Part shown: in pieces, positions 43,974 through 52,936 of the stretch
Position numbering within the stretch: the first letter of the stretch is position 1
Layout: each line of letters begins with the position of its first letter
Source of the DNA: Streptomyces sp. NRRL S-87
GTDB lineage: Bacteria; Actinomycetota; Actinomycetes; Streptomycetales; Streptomycetaceae
NCBI RefSeq assembly: GCF_000719335.1
Contig: NZ_JOGB01000054.1
Span: forward strand, 7,199 to 71,198
Reading direction: 5' to 3'
Length of the DNA: 64,000 nt
Position numbers and translations under genes: made by a program
Notes under the pieces: generated by a model
What the model was told of the DNA's origin: nothing
The model's database searches: none
Seen by the model: only the letters and a program-made list of their open reading frames with translations

Positions 43974-45224
43974 ATGAGCCACTCACCGCGTCTTTGGACG
44001 GTTCTCAGCTGCTCCCTGCTGGTCGCGTCCCTCGGGGCCGGGGCCACCGCCTGCGGGACCGACGACAACCCGCTCTCCGCCCGCCCCTTCGACGCGGGCG
44101 ACCAGGTCGCCTTCAACACGAAGGCGGGCAGTCGCGCCGTCGACCCCGACCGGCCCCTGGAAGTCACACTCAAGGGCGGTGACGGCCGTATCACGGACGT
44201 CACGGCCGTCGACACCCACGGCCGGCGGCTGGCCGGCGAACTCTCCGCCACCGGCGACCGCTGGCGCAGTACCACCGCACTCGCCGCCGGGGTCCGCTAC
44301 ACCGTCACCGTCGACACCGAGGACGCCCACGGCGCCCCGGGGGAGCGCACGATGACGTTCGAGACCACCCCGGCGAAGAAGCTGCTGACCGCGGAGTTCG
44401 GCCCCGAGGCGGGCACGTACGGCGTCGGGCAGCCCGTCACGGCCGAACTCAGCGAGCCCGTCAAGGACAAGGCCGCCCGCGCGGTCGTCGAGCGGGCGCT
44501 GGTCGTCGAGTCCAGCCCCCACACCGAGGGCTCCTGGTACTGGGTCGACGACAAGAAGCTGCACTTCCGCCCCAAGGAGTACTGGCCGGCCCACGCCACC
44601 GTCTCCGTACGGAGCAACCTGGAGGGCGTCCGCATCACCGACCACCTCTACGGCGCCGGCGCCAAACCCCTCAAGCTCACCATCGGCGACCGGGTCGAGG
44701 TCGTCACCGACGCCGCCTCGCACCAGCTGACCTTCAAGCGCAACGGAGAGGTCGTCAACACCATCCCGGTGACCACCGGCAAGCCCGGCTTCTCCACCCG
44801 CAACGGTTACAAGGTGGTGCTCGGCAAGCAGTACTTCGTCCGGATGCGCAGCACCACCGTCGGCATCGCGGAGGGCTCCTCGGACTCGTACGACTTGCCC
44901 GTCTACTACGCGACCCGGGTCACCTGGAGCGGTGAATACGTGCACGCCGCGCCCTGGTCCGTGGGGTCGCAGGGGTACGACAACGTCAGCCACGGCTGCA
45001 CGGGCATGAGCACGGACAACGCCGCCTGGTTCTACGAGAACATCAAGGAGGGCGACGTGGTCCAGGTCGTCAACAGCATGGGCGACGACATGGACCCGTT
45101 CGGCAACGGCTTCGGCGACTGGAACCTGCCGTGGAAGAAGTGGCGCGAGGGCAGCGCCCTGCTGGCCGGCACCCAGGACGGCCGCAGCCCCGCCGACACG
45201 GCACGACTGCGGCCCCAGGTGTGA
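43974..45224 (+). CDS. L,D-transpeptidase lipoprotein (YkuD domain)
   Basis: The 416-residue protein has a lipoprotein signal with lipobox GATAC (Cys at 27). Two Ig-like beta domains follow (about 40-245, as in mycobacterial Ldt enzymes), then a YkuD catalytic domain (about 240-370). The catalytic motif is SHGCTGMS with H340 and nucleophile C342; the HAAPWSVGSQG segment is also typical. It forms 3-3 peptidoglycan crosslinks outside the membrane. The C-terminal tail is Trp/Lys-rich (DWNLPWKKWREG). It sits between the two respiratory operons but is not coupled to either. Confidence 0.93.
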   Translation: MSHSPRLWTVLSCSLLVASLGAGATACGTDDNPLSARPFDAGDQVAFNTKAGSRAVDPDRPLEVTLKGGDGRITDVTAVDTHGRRLAGELSATGDRWRSTTALAAGVRYTVTVDTEDAHGAPGERTMTFETTPAKKLLTAEFGPEAGTYGVGQPVTAELSEPVKDKAARAVVERALVVESSPHTEGSWYWVDDKKLHFRPKEYWPAHATVSVRSNLEGVRITDHLYGAGAKPLKLTIGDRVEVVTDAASHQLTFKRNGEVVNTIPVTTGKPGFSTRNGYKVVLGKQYFVRMRSTTVGIAEGSSDSYDLPVYYATRVTWSGEYVHAAPWSVGSQGYDNVSHGCTGMSTDNAAWFYENIKEGDVVQVVNSMGDDMDPFGNGFGDWNLPWKKWREGSALLAGTQDGRSPADTARLRPQV

Positions 45225-45275
45225 GACCGGGCCCCCCGGGGCCCGGTACGCCGTGAGAAGGAAGGGAGGGGCTGC

Positions 45276-45686
45276 TCAGGCGGCGTGGTTGTTGCCCGAC
45301 AGCCTGCGCCGCAGCAGCCCCGCCAGGGCGTCCGCCAGCTCCACCGGGTCCACCGGCAGCGTCACCGCCGCGTCCGCGCGGCTCCACGTGGCCAGCCAGG
45401 CGTCCTGCGGCCGGCCGATCAGCAGCACCACCGGCGGGCAGTTGAACACCTCGTCCTTGATCTGCCGGCACACGCCCATGCCGCCCGCGGGCACGGCCTC
45501 GCCGTCCAGTACGCACACGTCGACGCCGCCCTCGTCCAGGGCCTTCAGCACGGCCGGCAGCGTCGCGCACTCGAGGAACTCCACCGGCGGCAGGTCCGGT
45601 GCCGGCCGCCGTCCCGCGGCCAGCCGCACCTGCTCACGCGCAGTGGCGTCGTCGCTGTAGACCAGGACCCTCGCAGTCGCCCGCAT
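45276..45686 (-). CDS. Receiver-like (degenerate response regulator) protein
   Basis: The 136-residue single-domain protein has a CheY-like outline: RATARVLVYSDDATAREQV (first strand and acidic pair), DVCVLDGEAVPAGGMGVC (D in the phospho-acceptor position), PPVVLLIGRPQD and AAVTLPVDPVELADALAGLL. The usual Lys of the fifth strand is replaced (LPVDP), so classical phosphorylation switching is doubtful. No output domain is present. The ATG at 45686 has GGAGG upstream. It is divergent from ctaE. Confidence 0.82.
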   Translation of the reverse strand: MRATARVLVYSDDATAREQVRLAAGRRPAPDLPPVEFLECATLPAVLKALDEGGVDVCVLDGEAVPAGGMGVCRQIKDEVFNCPPVVLLIGRPQDAWLATWSRADAAVTLPVDPVELADALAGLLRRRLSGNNHAA

Positions 45687-45850
45687 CGTTCCTCCACGTG
45701 TCACAAGAATCACGTTGATGTTGCGCGGACTCTACTCCGTCCGACGGCCCCTCAACATCGGTTCGGACAGGCATCGGATGGGCCGTTCGGGCAGTGCACA
45801 CCTCCCGGACACTCCGAACGGCACCCCCCGGCGTGAGGGCCGGATAAGCG

Positions 45851-45867
45851 ACCGACATAATGTCGGT
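45851..45867. promoter_or_regulatory. 17-bp perfect palindrome over the ctaE start codon
   Basis: ACCGACAT-A-ATGTCGGT spans the ATG at 45860 and contains CATAAT, a good -10. It may be an operator, or a -10 driving a leaderless transcript starting near GTG 45869. Confidence 0.5.
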
Positions 45868-46480
45868 CGTGGCGACAGCAACGACAGTAGATACCGGGCA
45901 CGCGCACCCGACGGTCAATCGACCGAACCTCGTCAGCGTCGGAACGATCATCTGGTTGAGTTCCGAGCTGATGTTCTTCGCGGCCCTCTTCGCGATGTAC
46001 TTCACCCTGCGATCGGTGACCGGCACCGAGTACTGGACGGAACAGGCCTCCAACCTGAACCTGCCCTTCTCGGCGACCAACACCACGATCCTGGTGCTCT
46101 CCTCCCTCACCTGCCAGCTCGGCGTCTTCGCCGCCGAGCGCGGTGACGTGAAGAAGCTCCGCACCTGGTTCGTGATCACCTTCGTGATGGGTGCCATCTT
46201 CATTGGCGGCCAGGTGTTCGAGTACACCGAGCTGGTCAAGCACGAGGGCATCTCGCTCTCGTCCGGCCCCTACGGCTCGGTCTTCTACCTGACCACCGGT
46301 TTCCACGGTCTGCACGTGACGGGCGGTCTGATCGCCTTCCTGCTGGTCCTGGGCCGGACGTACGCGGCCAAGAGGTTCACCCACGAACAGGCCACGTCGG
46401 CCATCGTCGTGTCCTACTACTGGCACTTCGTCGATGTTGTCTGGATCGGCCTCTTCGCCACGATCTACCTGATCAAGTAA
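45860..46480 (+). CDS. ctaE: Cytochrome c oxidase subunit III
   Basis: The 206-residue subunit III has five membrane segments. Motifs include [38 protein letters not shown] and [15 protein letters not shown], all typical. It has no N-terminal helices I-II, as in other actinobacterial CtaE. ATG 45860 (MSVVATATT) is inside a palindrome; GTG 45869 is an alternative start if the CATAAT at 45856-45861 is used as a -10. It heads the ctaE-qcrCAB operon. Confidence 0.96.
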   Translation: MSVVATATTVDTGHAHPTVNRPNLVSVGTIIWLSSELMFFAALFAMYFTLRSVTGTEYWTEQASNLNLPFSATNTTILVLSSLTCQLGVFAAERGDVKKLRTWFVITFVMGAIFIGGQVFEYTELVKHEGISLSSGPYGSVFYLTTGFHGLHVTGGLIAFLLVLGRTYAAKRFTHEQATSAIVVSYYWHFVDVVWIGLFATIYLIK

Positions 46481-46543
46481 CCGGGCCCGGCCCGACTCAT
46501 CCAGCAAGCACCGACGCAGAAGATCCTGACACCGGGGTAATCC

Positions 46544-47353
46544 GTGAAAAAGCTCTCCGCACGACGACGCCATCCGCTGGCGGCGCTCGTCGTTCTACTC
46601 CTCGCGCTGGCGGCCACTGGGGGGCTGTACGCCGCCTTCGCGCCCGCGGGCAAGGCGCAGGCCGACGACACCGCCCAGTCCCTCGCCATCGAGGAAGGCA
46701 AGAAGCTCTACGCCGTGGGCTGTGCGACCTGCCACGGTACTGGCGGTCAGGGTTCCTCTGACGGCCCGAGCCTCGTCGGCGTCGGCGCCGCCGCGGTCGA
46801 CTTCCAGGTCTCGACCGGCCGCATGCCCGCCCAGCAGCCCGGGGCGCAGATCCCCCGGAAGAAGAACATCTACTCCCAGGCGCAGATCGACCAGCTCGCC
46901 GCGTACATCGCCTCCCTCGGCGCCGGCCCGAGCGTGCCGACCGAGAAGCAGTACGACCCGGCCGGTGCAGACGTCGCCAAGGGTGGCGAGCTCTTCCGCA
47001 ACAACTGCGCCCAGTGCCACAACTTCACCGGAGAGGGCGGCGCCCTGACGTACGGCAAGTACGCGCCGAACCTCGAAGGCGTGGAGCCGAAGCACATCTA
47101 CGAGGCCATGCTCACCGGCCCGCAGAACATGCCCTCCTTCCCGGACAGCACCATGCCGGAGAAGCAGAAGAAGGACATCATCGCGTACCTCGAGACCGTC
47201 AACGGCGATAAGTCGGAGAGCCCCGGTGGCCTCAAGCTCGGTGGCCTCGGCCCCGTGTCCGAGGGTCTCTTCGGCTGGGTCTTCGGTCTGGGTGCGCTCA
47301 TCGCTGTCGCCGTCTGGGTCGCGGCCCACACCGCTAAGGCCAAGAAGTCATGA
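46544..47353 (+). CDS. qcrC: Diheme cytochrome c of the bc1 complex
   Basis: The 269-residue protein has an N-terminal anchor helix (ALVVLLLALAATGGLYAAF), two c-type heme sites (CATCHG and CAQCHN) and a C-terminal membrane helix (WVFGLGALIAVAVWVAAH). It carries electrons from the Rieske centre to CuA of the oxidase inside the bc1-aa3 supercomplex, so no soluble cytochrome c is needed. The GTG start is at 46544. The stop overlaps the qcrA ATG (ATGA). Confidence 0.97.
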   Translation: MKKLSARRRHPLAALVVLLLALAATGGLYAAFAPAGKAQADDTAQSLAIEEGKKLYAVGCATCHGTGGQGSSDGPSLVGVGAAAVDFQVSTGRMPAQQPGAQIPRKKNIYSQAQIDQLAAYIASLGAGPSVPTEKQYDPAGADVAKGGELFRNNCAQCHNFTGEGGALTYGKYAPNLEGVEPKHIYEAMLTGPQNMPSFPDSTMPEKQKKDIIAYLETVNGDKSESPGGLKLGGLGPVSEGLFGWVFGLGALIAVAVWVAAHTAKAKKS

Positions 47354-48402
47354 GTAGCCAAGACATTCCCGAAGAGAACCTGCCGAGCGCGCAGGACGCC
47401 CACCACGGTGCGGTGACCGTCGCGGACGATCCGTTCGCCGACCCGGGCCTGCCGGCCCACAAGCCCCGTATCCAGGACATCGACGAGCGGGCCGCCAAGC
47501 GGTCCGAGCGCACGGTCGCCCTGCTGTTCACGGTCTCGATGCTGGCCACCATCGGCTTCATCGCGTCGTACGTGACCATCCCGGTCGACAAGATCGTCTA
47601 CATCTTCCCGGTCGGTCACGTCAGCGGGCTGAACTTCGCCCTCGGCCTGACCCTGGGCGTCGCGCTCTTCTGCATCGGCGCGGGCGCGGTCCACTGGGCC
47701 CGCACCCTGATGTCCGACGTCGAGGTCGCCGACGACCGGCACCCGATCGAGGCCTCCCCCGAGGTCCGTGCCAAGGTCATGCAGGACTTCAAGGACGGTG
47801 CCGAGGAATCGGTCATCGCCCGTCGTCCGCTGATCCGCAACACGCTCCTCGGCGCGATGGCGCTGGTGCCGCTCTCCGGCGTCATGCTGCTGCGCGACCT
47901 GGGTCCGCTGCCGGAGGAGAAGCTCCGCAACACCGCCTGGTCGAAGGGCAAGCTGCTCATCAACCAGAACACCCAGGAGCCCCTGCGTCCCGAGGACGTC
48001 GCTGTCGGTTCCCTGACCTTCGCCGCCCCGGAGGGGCTGGAGGAGGAGCAGGAGGACTACCAGCAGCAGATCGCCAAGGCCGCCCTGATGATCGTCCGCA
48101 TCCTGCCGGAGGACATCAAGGACAAGCGCGAGCTGGCGTGGTCGCACGACGGCATCGTGGCCTTCTCGAAGATCTGCACCCACGTCGGCTGCCCGATCAG
48201 CCTGTACGAGCAGCAGACGCACCACGTGCTCTGCCCGTGCCACCAGTCCACCTTCGACCTCTCCGACGGCGCCCGCGTCATCTTCGGCCCGGCCGGTCAC
48301 GCCCTCCCGCAGCTGCGCATCGGCGTGAATGACGAAGGCTTCCTCGAGGCGCTCGGCGACTTCGAAGAGCCCGTCGGTCCTGCTTTCTGGGAGCGCGGAT
48401 GA
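47350..48402 (+). CDS. qcrA: Rieske iron-sulfur subunit of the bc1 complex
   Basis: The 350-residue actinobacterial Rieske protein has three membrane helices (about 55-75, 92-112 and 155-175) and a C-terminal [2Fe-2S] domain. The cluster ligands are C276-T-H278-VG-C281 and C295-P-C297-H298. The domain between helix 3 and the cluster has an extra Glu-rich loop (EGLEEEQEDYQQQ). Four-base overlaps link it with qcrC and qcrB. Confidence 0.97.
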   Translation: MSSQDIPEENLPSAQDAHHGAVTVADDPFADPGLPAHKPRIQDIDERAAKRSERTVALLFTVSMLATIGFIASYVTIPVDKIVYIFPVGHVSGLNFALGLTLGVALFCIGAGAVHWARTLMSDVEVADDRHPIEASPEVRAKVMQDFKDGAEESVIARRPLIRNTLLGAMALVPLSGVMLLRDLGPLPEEKLRNTAWSKGKLLINQNTQEPLRPEDVAVGSLTFAAPEGLEEEQEDYQQQIAKAALMIVRILPEDIKDKRELAWSHDGIVAFSKICTHVGCPISLYEQQTHHVLCPCHQSTFDLSDGARVIFGPAGHALPQLRIGVNDEGFLEALGDFEEPVGPAFWERG

Positions 48403-50021
48403 GCACTGCCACTGAAACCAAAAAGGCTCCGGCCGGCGAGCGCCTCGCCGACTGGGCCGACGGACGACTGGGCATCTACAGCCTGGCCAAGTCCAACATG
48501 CGCAAGATCTTCCCGGACCACTGGTCCTTCATGCTGGGTGAGATCGCGCTCTACAGCTTCATCATCATCATCCTCACGGGTGTGTACCTGACGCTGTTCT
48601 TCCACCCGAGCATGAACGAGGTCGTGTACCACGGCTCGTACGTGCCCATGCAGGGTGTGAAGATGTCCGAGGCCTTCTCCTCGACCCTGGACATCAGCTT
48701 CGACGTCCGCGGCGGTCTGCTCATCCGGCAGATCCACCACTGGGCGGCGCTGATCTTCATCGCGGCGATGCTCGTGCACATGATGCGCGTCTTCTTCACG
48801 GGCGCCTTCCGCAAGCCGCGCGAGGTCAACTGGCTCTTCGGCTTCCTGCTGCTGGTCCTCGGCATGTTCACCGGCTTCACCGGTTACTCCCTGCCGGACG
48901 ACCTGCTCTCGGGCACCGGTGTCCGCTTCATGGAGGGCGCGATCCTGTCCGTGCCGATCGTCGGCACGTACCTGTCGTTCTTCCTCTTCGGCGGCGAGTT
49001 CCCGGGCCACGACTTCGTGGCGCGGTTCTACTCGATCCACATCCTGCTGCTGCCGGGCATCATGCTCGGCCTGCTGGTGGCCCACCTGATCCTGGTCTTC
49101 TACCACAAGCACACGCAGTTCGCGGGCCCCGGCAAGACCAACGAGAACGTCGTCGGCATGCCGCTGCTGCCGGTCTACATGGCCAAGGCCGGAGGCTTCT
49201 TCTTCCTGGTCTTCGGTGTCATCGCGGCCATCGCGGCGATCGCCTCGATCAACCCGATCTGGGCGCTCGGCCCGTACATTCCGGACCACGTGTCCACCGG
49301 CGCCCAGCCCGACTGGTACATGGGCTTCTCCGAGGGTCTGATCCGTGCCATGCCCGGCTGGGAGATCAACCTGTGGGGCCACACCCTCGTCCTGGGCGTG
49401 TTCATCCCGCTGGTCATCTTCCCGCTGGTGCTGGTCGCGATCGCGGTCTACCCGTTCATCGAGTCCTGGGTCACCGGCGACAAGCGCGAGCACCACATCC
49501 TGGACCGCCCGCGCAACGTCCCGACCCGTACCGGGTTCGGTGTGGCCTGGCTGACGTGGTACGTCATCCTGCTGATCGCCGGTGGAAACGACATGTTCGC
49601 GCAGTACTTCCACCTGTCGATCAACTCGATCACCTGGTTCACCCGCATCGGCTTCTTCGTGGGCCCGGTCATCGCGTTCATCATCACCAAGCGCATCTGC
49701 CTCGGCCTCCAGCGCCGCGACAGGGACAAGGTGCTGCACGGCCGCGAGACCGGCATCATCAAGCGCCTGCCGCACGGTGAGTTCATCGAGGTCCACGAGC
49801 CGCTGCCGCAGGGCCAGCTGCACAAGCTGACCGCGCACGAGCAGTACGCGCCCGCGGAGATCGGCCCGACGGTCGACGAGAACGGCGTCGAGCGCAAGGT
49901 GAAGGCCGGCGAGAAGCTCCGCGCCAAGCTGAGCAAGGGCTACTACGCCGAGGGCAACCAGATTCCGAAGCCCACGGTGGAGGAGTTCAAGGAGATCCAG
50001 AGCGGCCACGGCCACCACTGA
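48399..50021 (+). CDS. qcrB: Cytochrome b subunit of the bc1 complex
   Basis: The 540-residue cytochrome b has eight membrane helices. Heme ligands are in helices 2 and 4 (QIHHWAALIFIAAMLVHMMR and RFYSIHILLLPGIMLGLLVAH), and the quinol site PDW motif lies in AQPDWYMGF. A long hydrophilic C-terminal tail (about 430-540) is typical of actinobacterial QcrB and contacts the supercomplex. The start ATG overlaps qcrA (ATGA). A strong terminator follows at 50076. Confidence 0.97.
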   Translation: MSTATETKKAPAGERLADWADGRLGIYSLAKSNMRKIFPDHWSFMLGEIALYSFIIIILTGVYLTLFFHPSMNEVVYHGSYVPMQGVKMSEAFSSTLDISFDVRGGLLIRQIHHWAALIFIAAMLVHMMRVFFTGAFRKPREVNWLFGFLLLVLGMFTGFTGYSLPDDLLSGTGVRFMEGAILSVPIVGTYLSFFLFGGEFPGHDFVARFYSIHILLLPGIMLGLLVAHLILVFYHKHTQFAGPGKTNENVVGMPLLPVYMAKAGGFFFLVFGVIAAIAAIASINPIWALGPYIPDHVSTGAQPDWYMGFSEGLIRAMPGWEINLWGHTLVLGVFIPLVIFPLVLVAIAVYPFIESWVTGDKREHHILDRPRNVPTRTGFGVAWLTWYVILLIAGGNDMFAQYFHLSINSITWFTRIGFFVGPVIAFIITKRICLGLQRRDRDKVLHGRETGIIKRLPHGEFIEVHEPLPQGQLHKLTAHEQYAPAEIGPTVDENGVERKVKAGEKLRAKLSKGYYAEGNQIPKPTVEEFKEIQSGHGHH

Positions 50022-50075
50022 TCCCCGACGGTCACCCGGCACCGCCGGCTGACCACGACATGTAGTCGCCACGGC

Positions 50076-50108
50076 AAGAGCCCCGTCCACACGCTGGACG
50101 GGGCTCTT
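50076..50108 (+). terminator. Terminator of the ctaE-qcrCAB operon
   Basis: AAGAGCCCCGTCCA (50076-50089), loop CACGC, TGGACGGGGCTCTT (50095-50108): a perfect 14-bp stem ending in TCTT, 55 bases after qcrB. Confidence 0.93.
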
Positions 50109-50202
50109 CGCCGTCCGTGGGGGGTGGATAGGCTGAGGGTGACATGGAGGCCCGTGTGAACGCATCCGGGCCTCATCCGGCTGTGGACCCCAGGAGCGGA
50201 CC

Positions 50203-51267
50203 ATGAACGTTGTGACCCCGGCAGGCGGCGACAGCGTGGCGGCCGGGTCCTGGCCGGCCGTACTCGACGCCCTGCTCAACGGCAAGGACCTGACCGCGGA
50301 CGACACCGCGTGGGCCATGGACCGCATCATGCGCGGCGAGGCCACCGACGCCCAGATCGCCGGCTTCGTGGTCGCGCTGCGCGCCAAGGGCGAGACCGTG
50401 GCCGAGATCAACGGCCTGGTACGGGCCATGTACGCGCACGCCAACCTCATCGAGGTCTCCGGCCGCACCGTCGACATCGTCGGCACCGGCGGCGACGGTG
50501 CGAAGACCGTCAACATCTCGACGATGTCCTCGATCGTGGTCGCCGGTACGGGCACCAAGGTCGTCAAGCACGGCAACCGGGCCGCGTCCTCCGCGTCCGG
50601 CTCCTCGGACGTGCTGGAGAAGCTCGGCGTCAACCTCAACCTCACGCCCGCGCGCGTGGCGGCGGTCGCGGAGGAGGCGGGCATCACCTTCTGCTTCGCG
50701 GTGAAGTTCCACCCCGCGCTGCGGCACGTGGCGGCGGCCCGCAAGGAACTCGGCATCCGCACCACCTTCAACGTGCTCGGCCCGCTGACCAACCCCGCCC
50801 GGGTGCGGTCGGTGGCCGCGGGCGTGGCCGACCCCCGGATGGCGCCCATCGTGGCCGGGGTGTTCGCCGAGCGCGGTTCCTCGGCGCTGGTCTTCCGCGG
50901 TGACGACGGCCTCGACGAACTGACCACCACGTCCACGTCGCGGGTGTGGTGGGTGCGGGACGGGGGCGTCACCGAACTCGCCTTCGACCCGCGGGACGTG
51001 GGCATCCCCCTGGTCGACGTCTCCGCCCTGCGGGGCGCGGACGCCTCGTTCAACGCCGACGTGGCGCGGCGCCTGCTGGCCGGTGAGACCGGGCCGGTCC
51101 GGGACGCGGTACTGCTGAACTCGGCGGCCGCCCTGGTCGCGGCGGACCCCGGTACCGGGTCGCTGGAGGAGCAGCTCGTCACCGCCATGGCGCGGGCCGC
51201 CGAGTCCATCGACTCGGGCTCGGCCCGGGCGGCCCTCGACCGCTGGGTGGCCGCCAGCAACGCCTGA
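50203..51267 (+). CDS. trpD: Anthranilate phosphoribosyltransferase
   Basis: This enzyme transfers phosphoribosyl from PRPP to anthranilate in tryptophan synthesis. The 354-residue protein shows the family motifs: [18 protein letters not shown] (PRPP site), [20 protein letters not shown], the [22 protein letters not shown] segment and the metal-binding DDGLDELTT. It is a monofunctional TrpD outside a trp operon. An inverted-repeat hairpin begins directly after its stop codon. Confidence 0.96.
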   Translation: MNVVTPAGGDSVAAGSWPAVLDALLNGKDLTADDTAWAMDRIMRGEATDAQIAGFVVALRAKGETVAEINGLVRAMYAHANLIEVSGRTVDIVGTGGDGAKTVNISTMSSIVVAGTGTKVVKHGNRAASSASGSSDVLEKLGVNLNLTPARVAAVAEEAGITFCFAVKFHPALRHVAAARKELGIRTTFNVLGPLTNPARVRSVAAGVADPRMAPIVAGVFAERGSSALVFRGDDGLDELTTTSTSRVWWVRDGGVTELAFDPRDVGIPLVDVSALRGADASFNADVARRLLAGETGPVRDAVLLNSAAALVAADPGTGSLEEQLVTAMARAAESIDSGSARAALDRWVAASNA

Positions 51268-51345
51268 GTGGTGTGTGGGGGAGGCGCTTGACAGGGGTGG
51301 CCTGCAGGCCGCCCCTGTCAAGCGCCGAGGGGACCCACACACCAC
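51268..51345 (+). terminator. 78-base inverted repeat at the trpD stop (interspersed repeat, copy C, inverted dimer)
   Basis: GTGGTGTGTGGG (from 51268) pairs with CCCACACACCAC (to 51345). Inside, GGCGCTTGACAGGGGTGGCCTG (51283-51304) pairs with the segment ending CCCCTGTCAAGCGCC at 51326. The right arm continues to about 51360 as a reverse-oriented copy of the interspersed repeat. It probably terminates trpD. Confidence 0.85.
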
Positions 51346-51513
51346 GGGACCCACCCCGCGAGGGGGACCGGCCCCGCACGGCGAGGCCGCCGGAGCTGCG
51401 GGCAACCCGGGTCAACGGGGGAAACGCTGGCTAGAGTTGGGGCGTCGGGGCGGACGCGCTGGGCGGGGCGCGGTCGCGTACCGCCAGGGCCACGCCGCCG
51501 CACGGGGGAAGCG

Positions 51514-52461
51514 ATGGGCGATCGCGGGGGACCGGAGGGCGACGCGTCGACCCCCCAGGACGGCACGCGCGGGCACGGCGGCACGACCCCCGGCCCGCGG
51601 CCGGGCACCGGCGGGTCCGGATCGCCCGCGGCTCGGCCGGGTACCGGCGGCCTCGGAGAGCCGGGGGCGGCGGCGCGGCGTACGGCGTCGCCCCGTACGG
51701 CGGCGGCGGGGGACGTGCGCGGAAGGTCCGGACTCGGCGTCTGGTACCGCGAGCAGGATCCCGGCGTGAAGGCCGCCGTGATCACGATCCTCGGGTCACT
51801 GGCCGTGGCCCTCGTCGGCGCCGCCGCGAACCTCGTCGTCGCCCTCATCAGCGTCCCGGGGGACGGGCCGCCCACCGCCGCTCCGGCGCCGGCCGTGGTG
51901 ACGACCGGGCCCGCGGACCCCGAGGGGTCCGGGCGCCCGGCGACGTCCACCGGCCCGACACCCACCGCCACGCCTACCCCGACGCGTTCCGCGTCCGACA
52001 CGCCACCGCCCACCGCGGACCCGACCGACGCCCCGCCCCCCACGCCGCCGGAACCGAGCCGGGAGGACCCGCCGGAGCCGACCCCGCCCGCCCCCCGCCC
52101 CGTACGCGTCCGGTGGCAGGGCGAGCTGGTCGTGGACGGCAGCGGCTACCGGGCCGGCGGATGGTTCCTGGACTCGGCCCCGCCCTCCCGCGCGCCGCTC
52201 GGCGACCTAGGCCCCCGCGGCACCCACGAGCTGTACGGCCCCTACGCCCTCGTCGCCTGGAGCGGGGCCCGGTCGCCCTCCCGCCAGCAGTGCGTCGAGC
52301 TGCTGAACAGCCGACCGGGGCAGAACGCCCTGGACGTACAGGTCGGCGACACGGCCTGCGTCGGGACCGAGAACGGCCGGGTCGCCCGGCTCACCGTGAC
52401 AGGCTTCTCCGACCCCGACCGACAGATCACCGTGGCCGTCACCGTGTGGGAACGCCCCTGA
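51514..52461 (+). CDS. Single-pass membrane protein with Pro/Thr-rich linker, unknown
   Basis: The 315-residue protein has a Gly/Pro/Arg-rich cytosolic region (1-85), one membrane helix (VKAAVITILGSLAVALVGAAANLVVALI, about 87-115), then an extracytoplasmic Pro/Thr linker (about 117-200). A globular C-terminal domain (about 205-315) follows with two cysteines (RQQCVELLN and DTACVGTEN) that could form a disulfide. No family is recognised. Homologous layouts occur in many Streptomyces surface proteins. Confidence 0.8.
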   Translation: MGDRGGPEGDASTPQDGTRGHGGTTPGPRPGTGGSGSPAARPGTGGLGEPGAAARRTASPRTAAAGDVRGRSGLGVWYREQDPGVKAAVITILGSLAVALVGAAANLVVALISVPGDGPPTAAPAPAVVTTGPADPEGSGRPATSTGPTPTATPTPTRSASDTPPPTADPTDAPPPTPPEPSREDPPEPTPPAPRPVRVRWQGELVVDGSGYRAGGWFLDSAPPSRAPLGDLGPRGTHELYGPYALVAWSGARSPSRQQCVELLNSRPGQNALDVQVGDTACVGTENGRVARLTVTGFSDPDRQITVAVTVWERP

Positions 52462-52936
52462 CGCGGCCCCCGCGCCCCGACCGCACCCCGTCCAGACCGC
52501 GCCCCCGGCCGAACACGGGCCCGCGGTACGGCTGTCCGCGATACGGACACGGGTTGCGGGGTCGGGATCTTGTCGGCAAGGATGCTCACAGGTCACGAGT
52601 GACAGCGTTTTGGCCCCGGCTTGCTGTCCGGCAACCCTCCGTCCGTGGCGGGGTGCCCCGGGTGATGACCAGGCCGTGGGCAGCGAGGTCCGCGGCAAGC
52701 GCGGACCCCTCGACCACCAGGGGTCCTGGTCCTCGAGGAGCGTTTTTCCGTGAGCGAGCGAATGCGATAGGCGCCCAGCGCCCTCTTCTCCACCCCTCCG
52801 TACGCGCGGTCCGCCGGAATCCCCGGCGTCCGTCCCGCCGTACGTCGAGGCACACCCCCGCCCGCGCGACCGTCCAGGCGTACCCCCGGCGGGGTCAGCG
52901 AAGCCATTCACCCTGCCTGCCCCGGGAGATACCGCC
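52462..52936. other. 475-base leader region of the class V aminotransferase gene
   Basis: No gene is supported. The first 125 bases show nothing clear. From about 52588 a SAM-IV-like riboswitch is visible, then a hairpin ACCAGG-GGT-CCTGGT (52716-52730) and a GTTTTT tract near 52741, then about 190 bases before the start codon with a GGGAG ribosome site. Confidence 0.7.
52588..52712 (+). ncRNA. SAM-IV-like riboswitch
   Basis: The stretch has the order of conserved elements I associate with actinobacterial SAM-IV aptamers: GGTCACGAGTGACAGCG, GGCCCCGGCTTGCTG, CCGGCAACCCTCC, GTGGCGGGGTGCCCCGGGTG and ATGACCAGGCCG. Outer helix GGTCA (52591-52595) pairs with TGACC (52666-52670). A further hairpin with GGTCCGC/GCGGACC and flanking CGAGG/CCTCG lies at 52684-52712. 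SAM-IV RNAs bind S-adenosylmethionine and usually turn off sulfur-metabolism genes. The downstream PLP enzyme fits that. A covariance-model hit would settle it. Confidence 0.78.

Noticed and set aside
52586..52855. 89-codon minus-strand frame in the aminotransferase leader
   Set aside because: Antisense to the riboswitch; no ribosome site and no recognisable protein.
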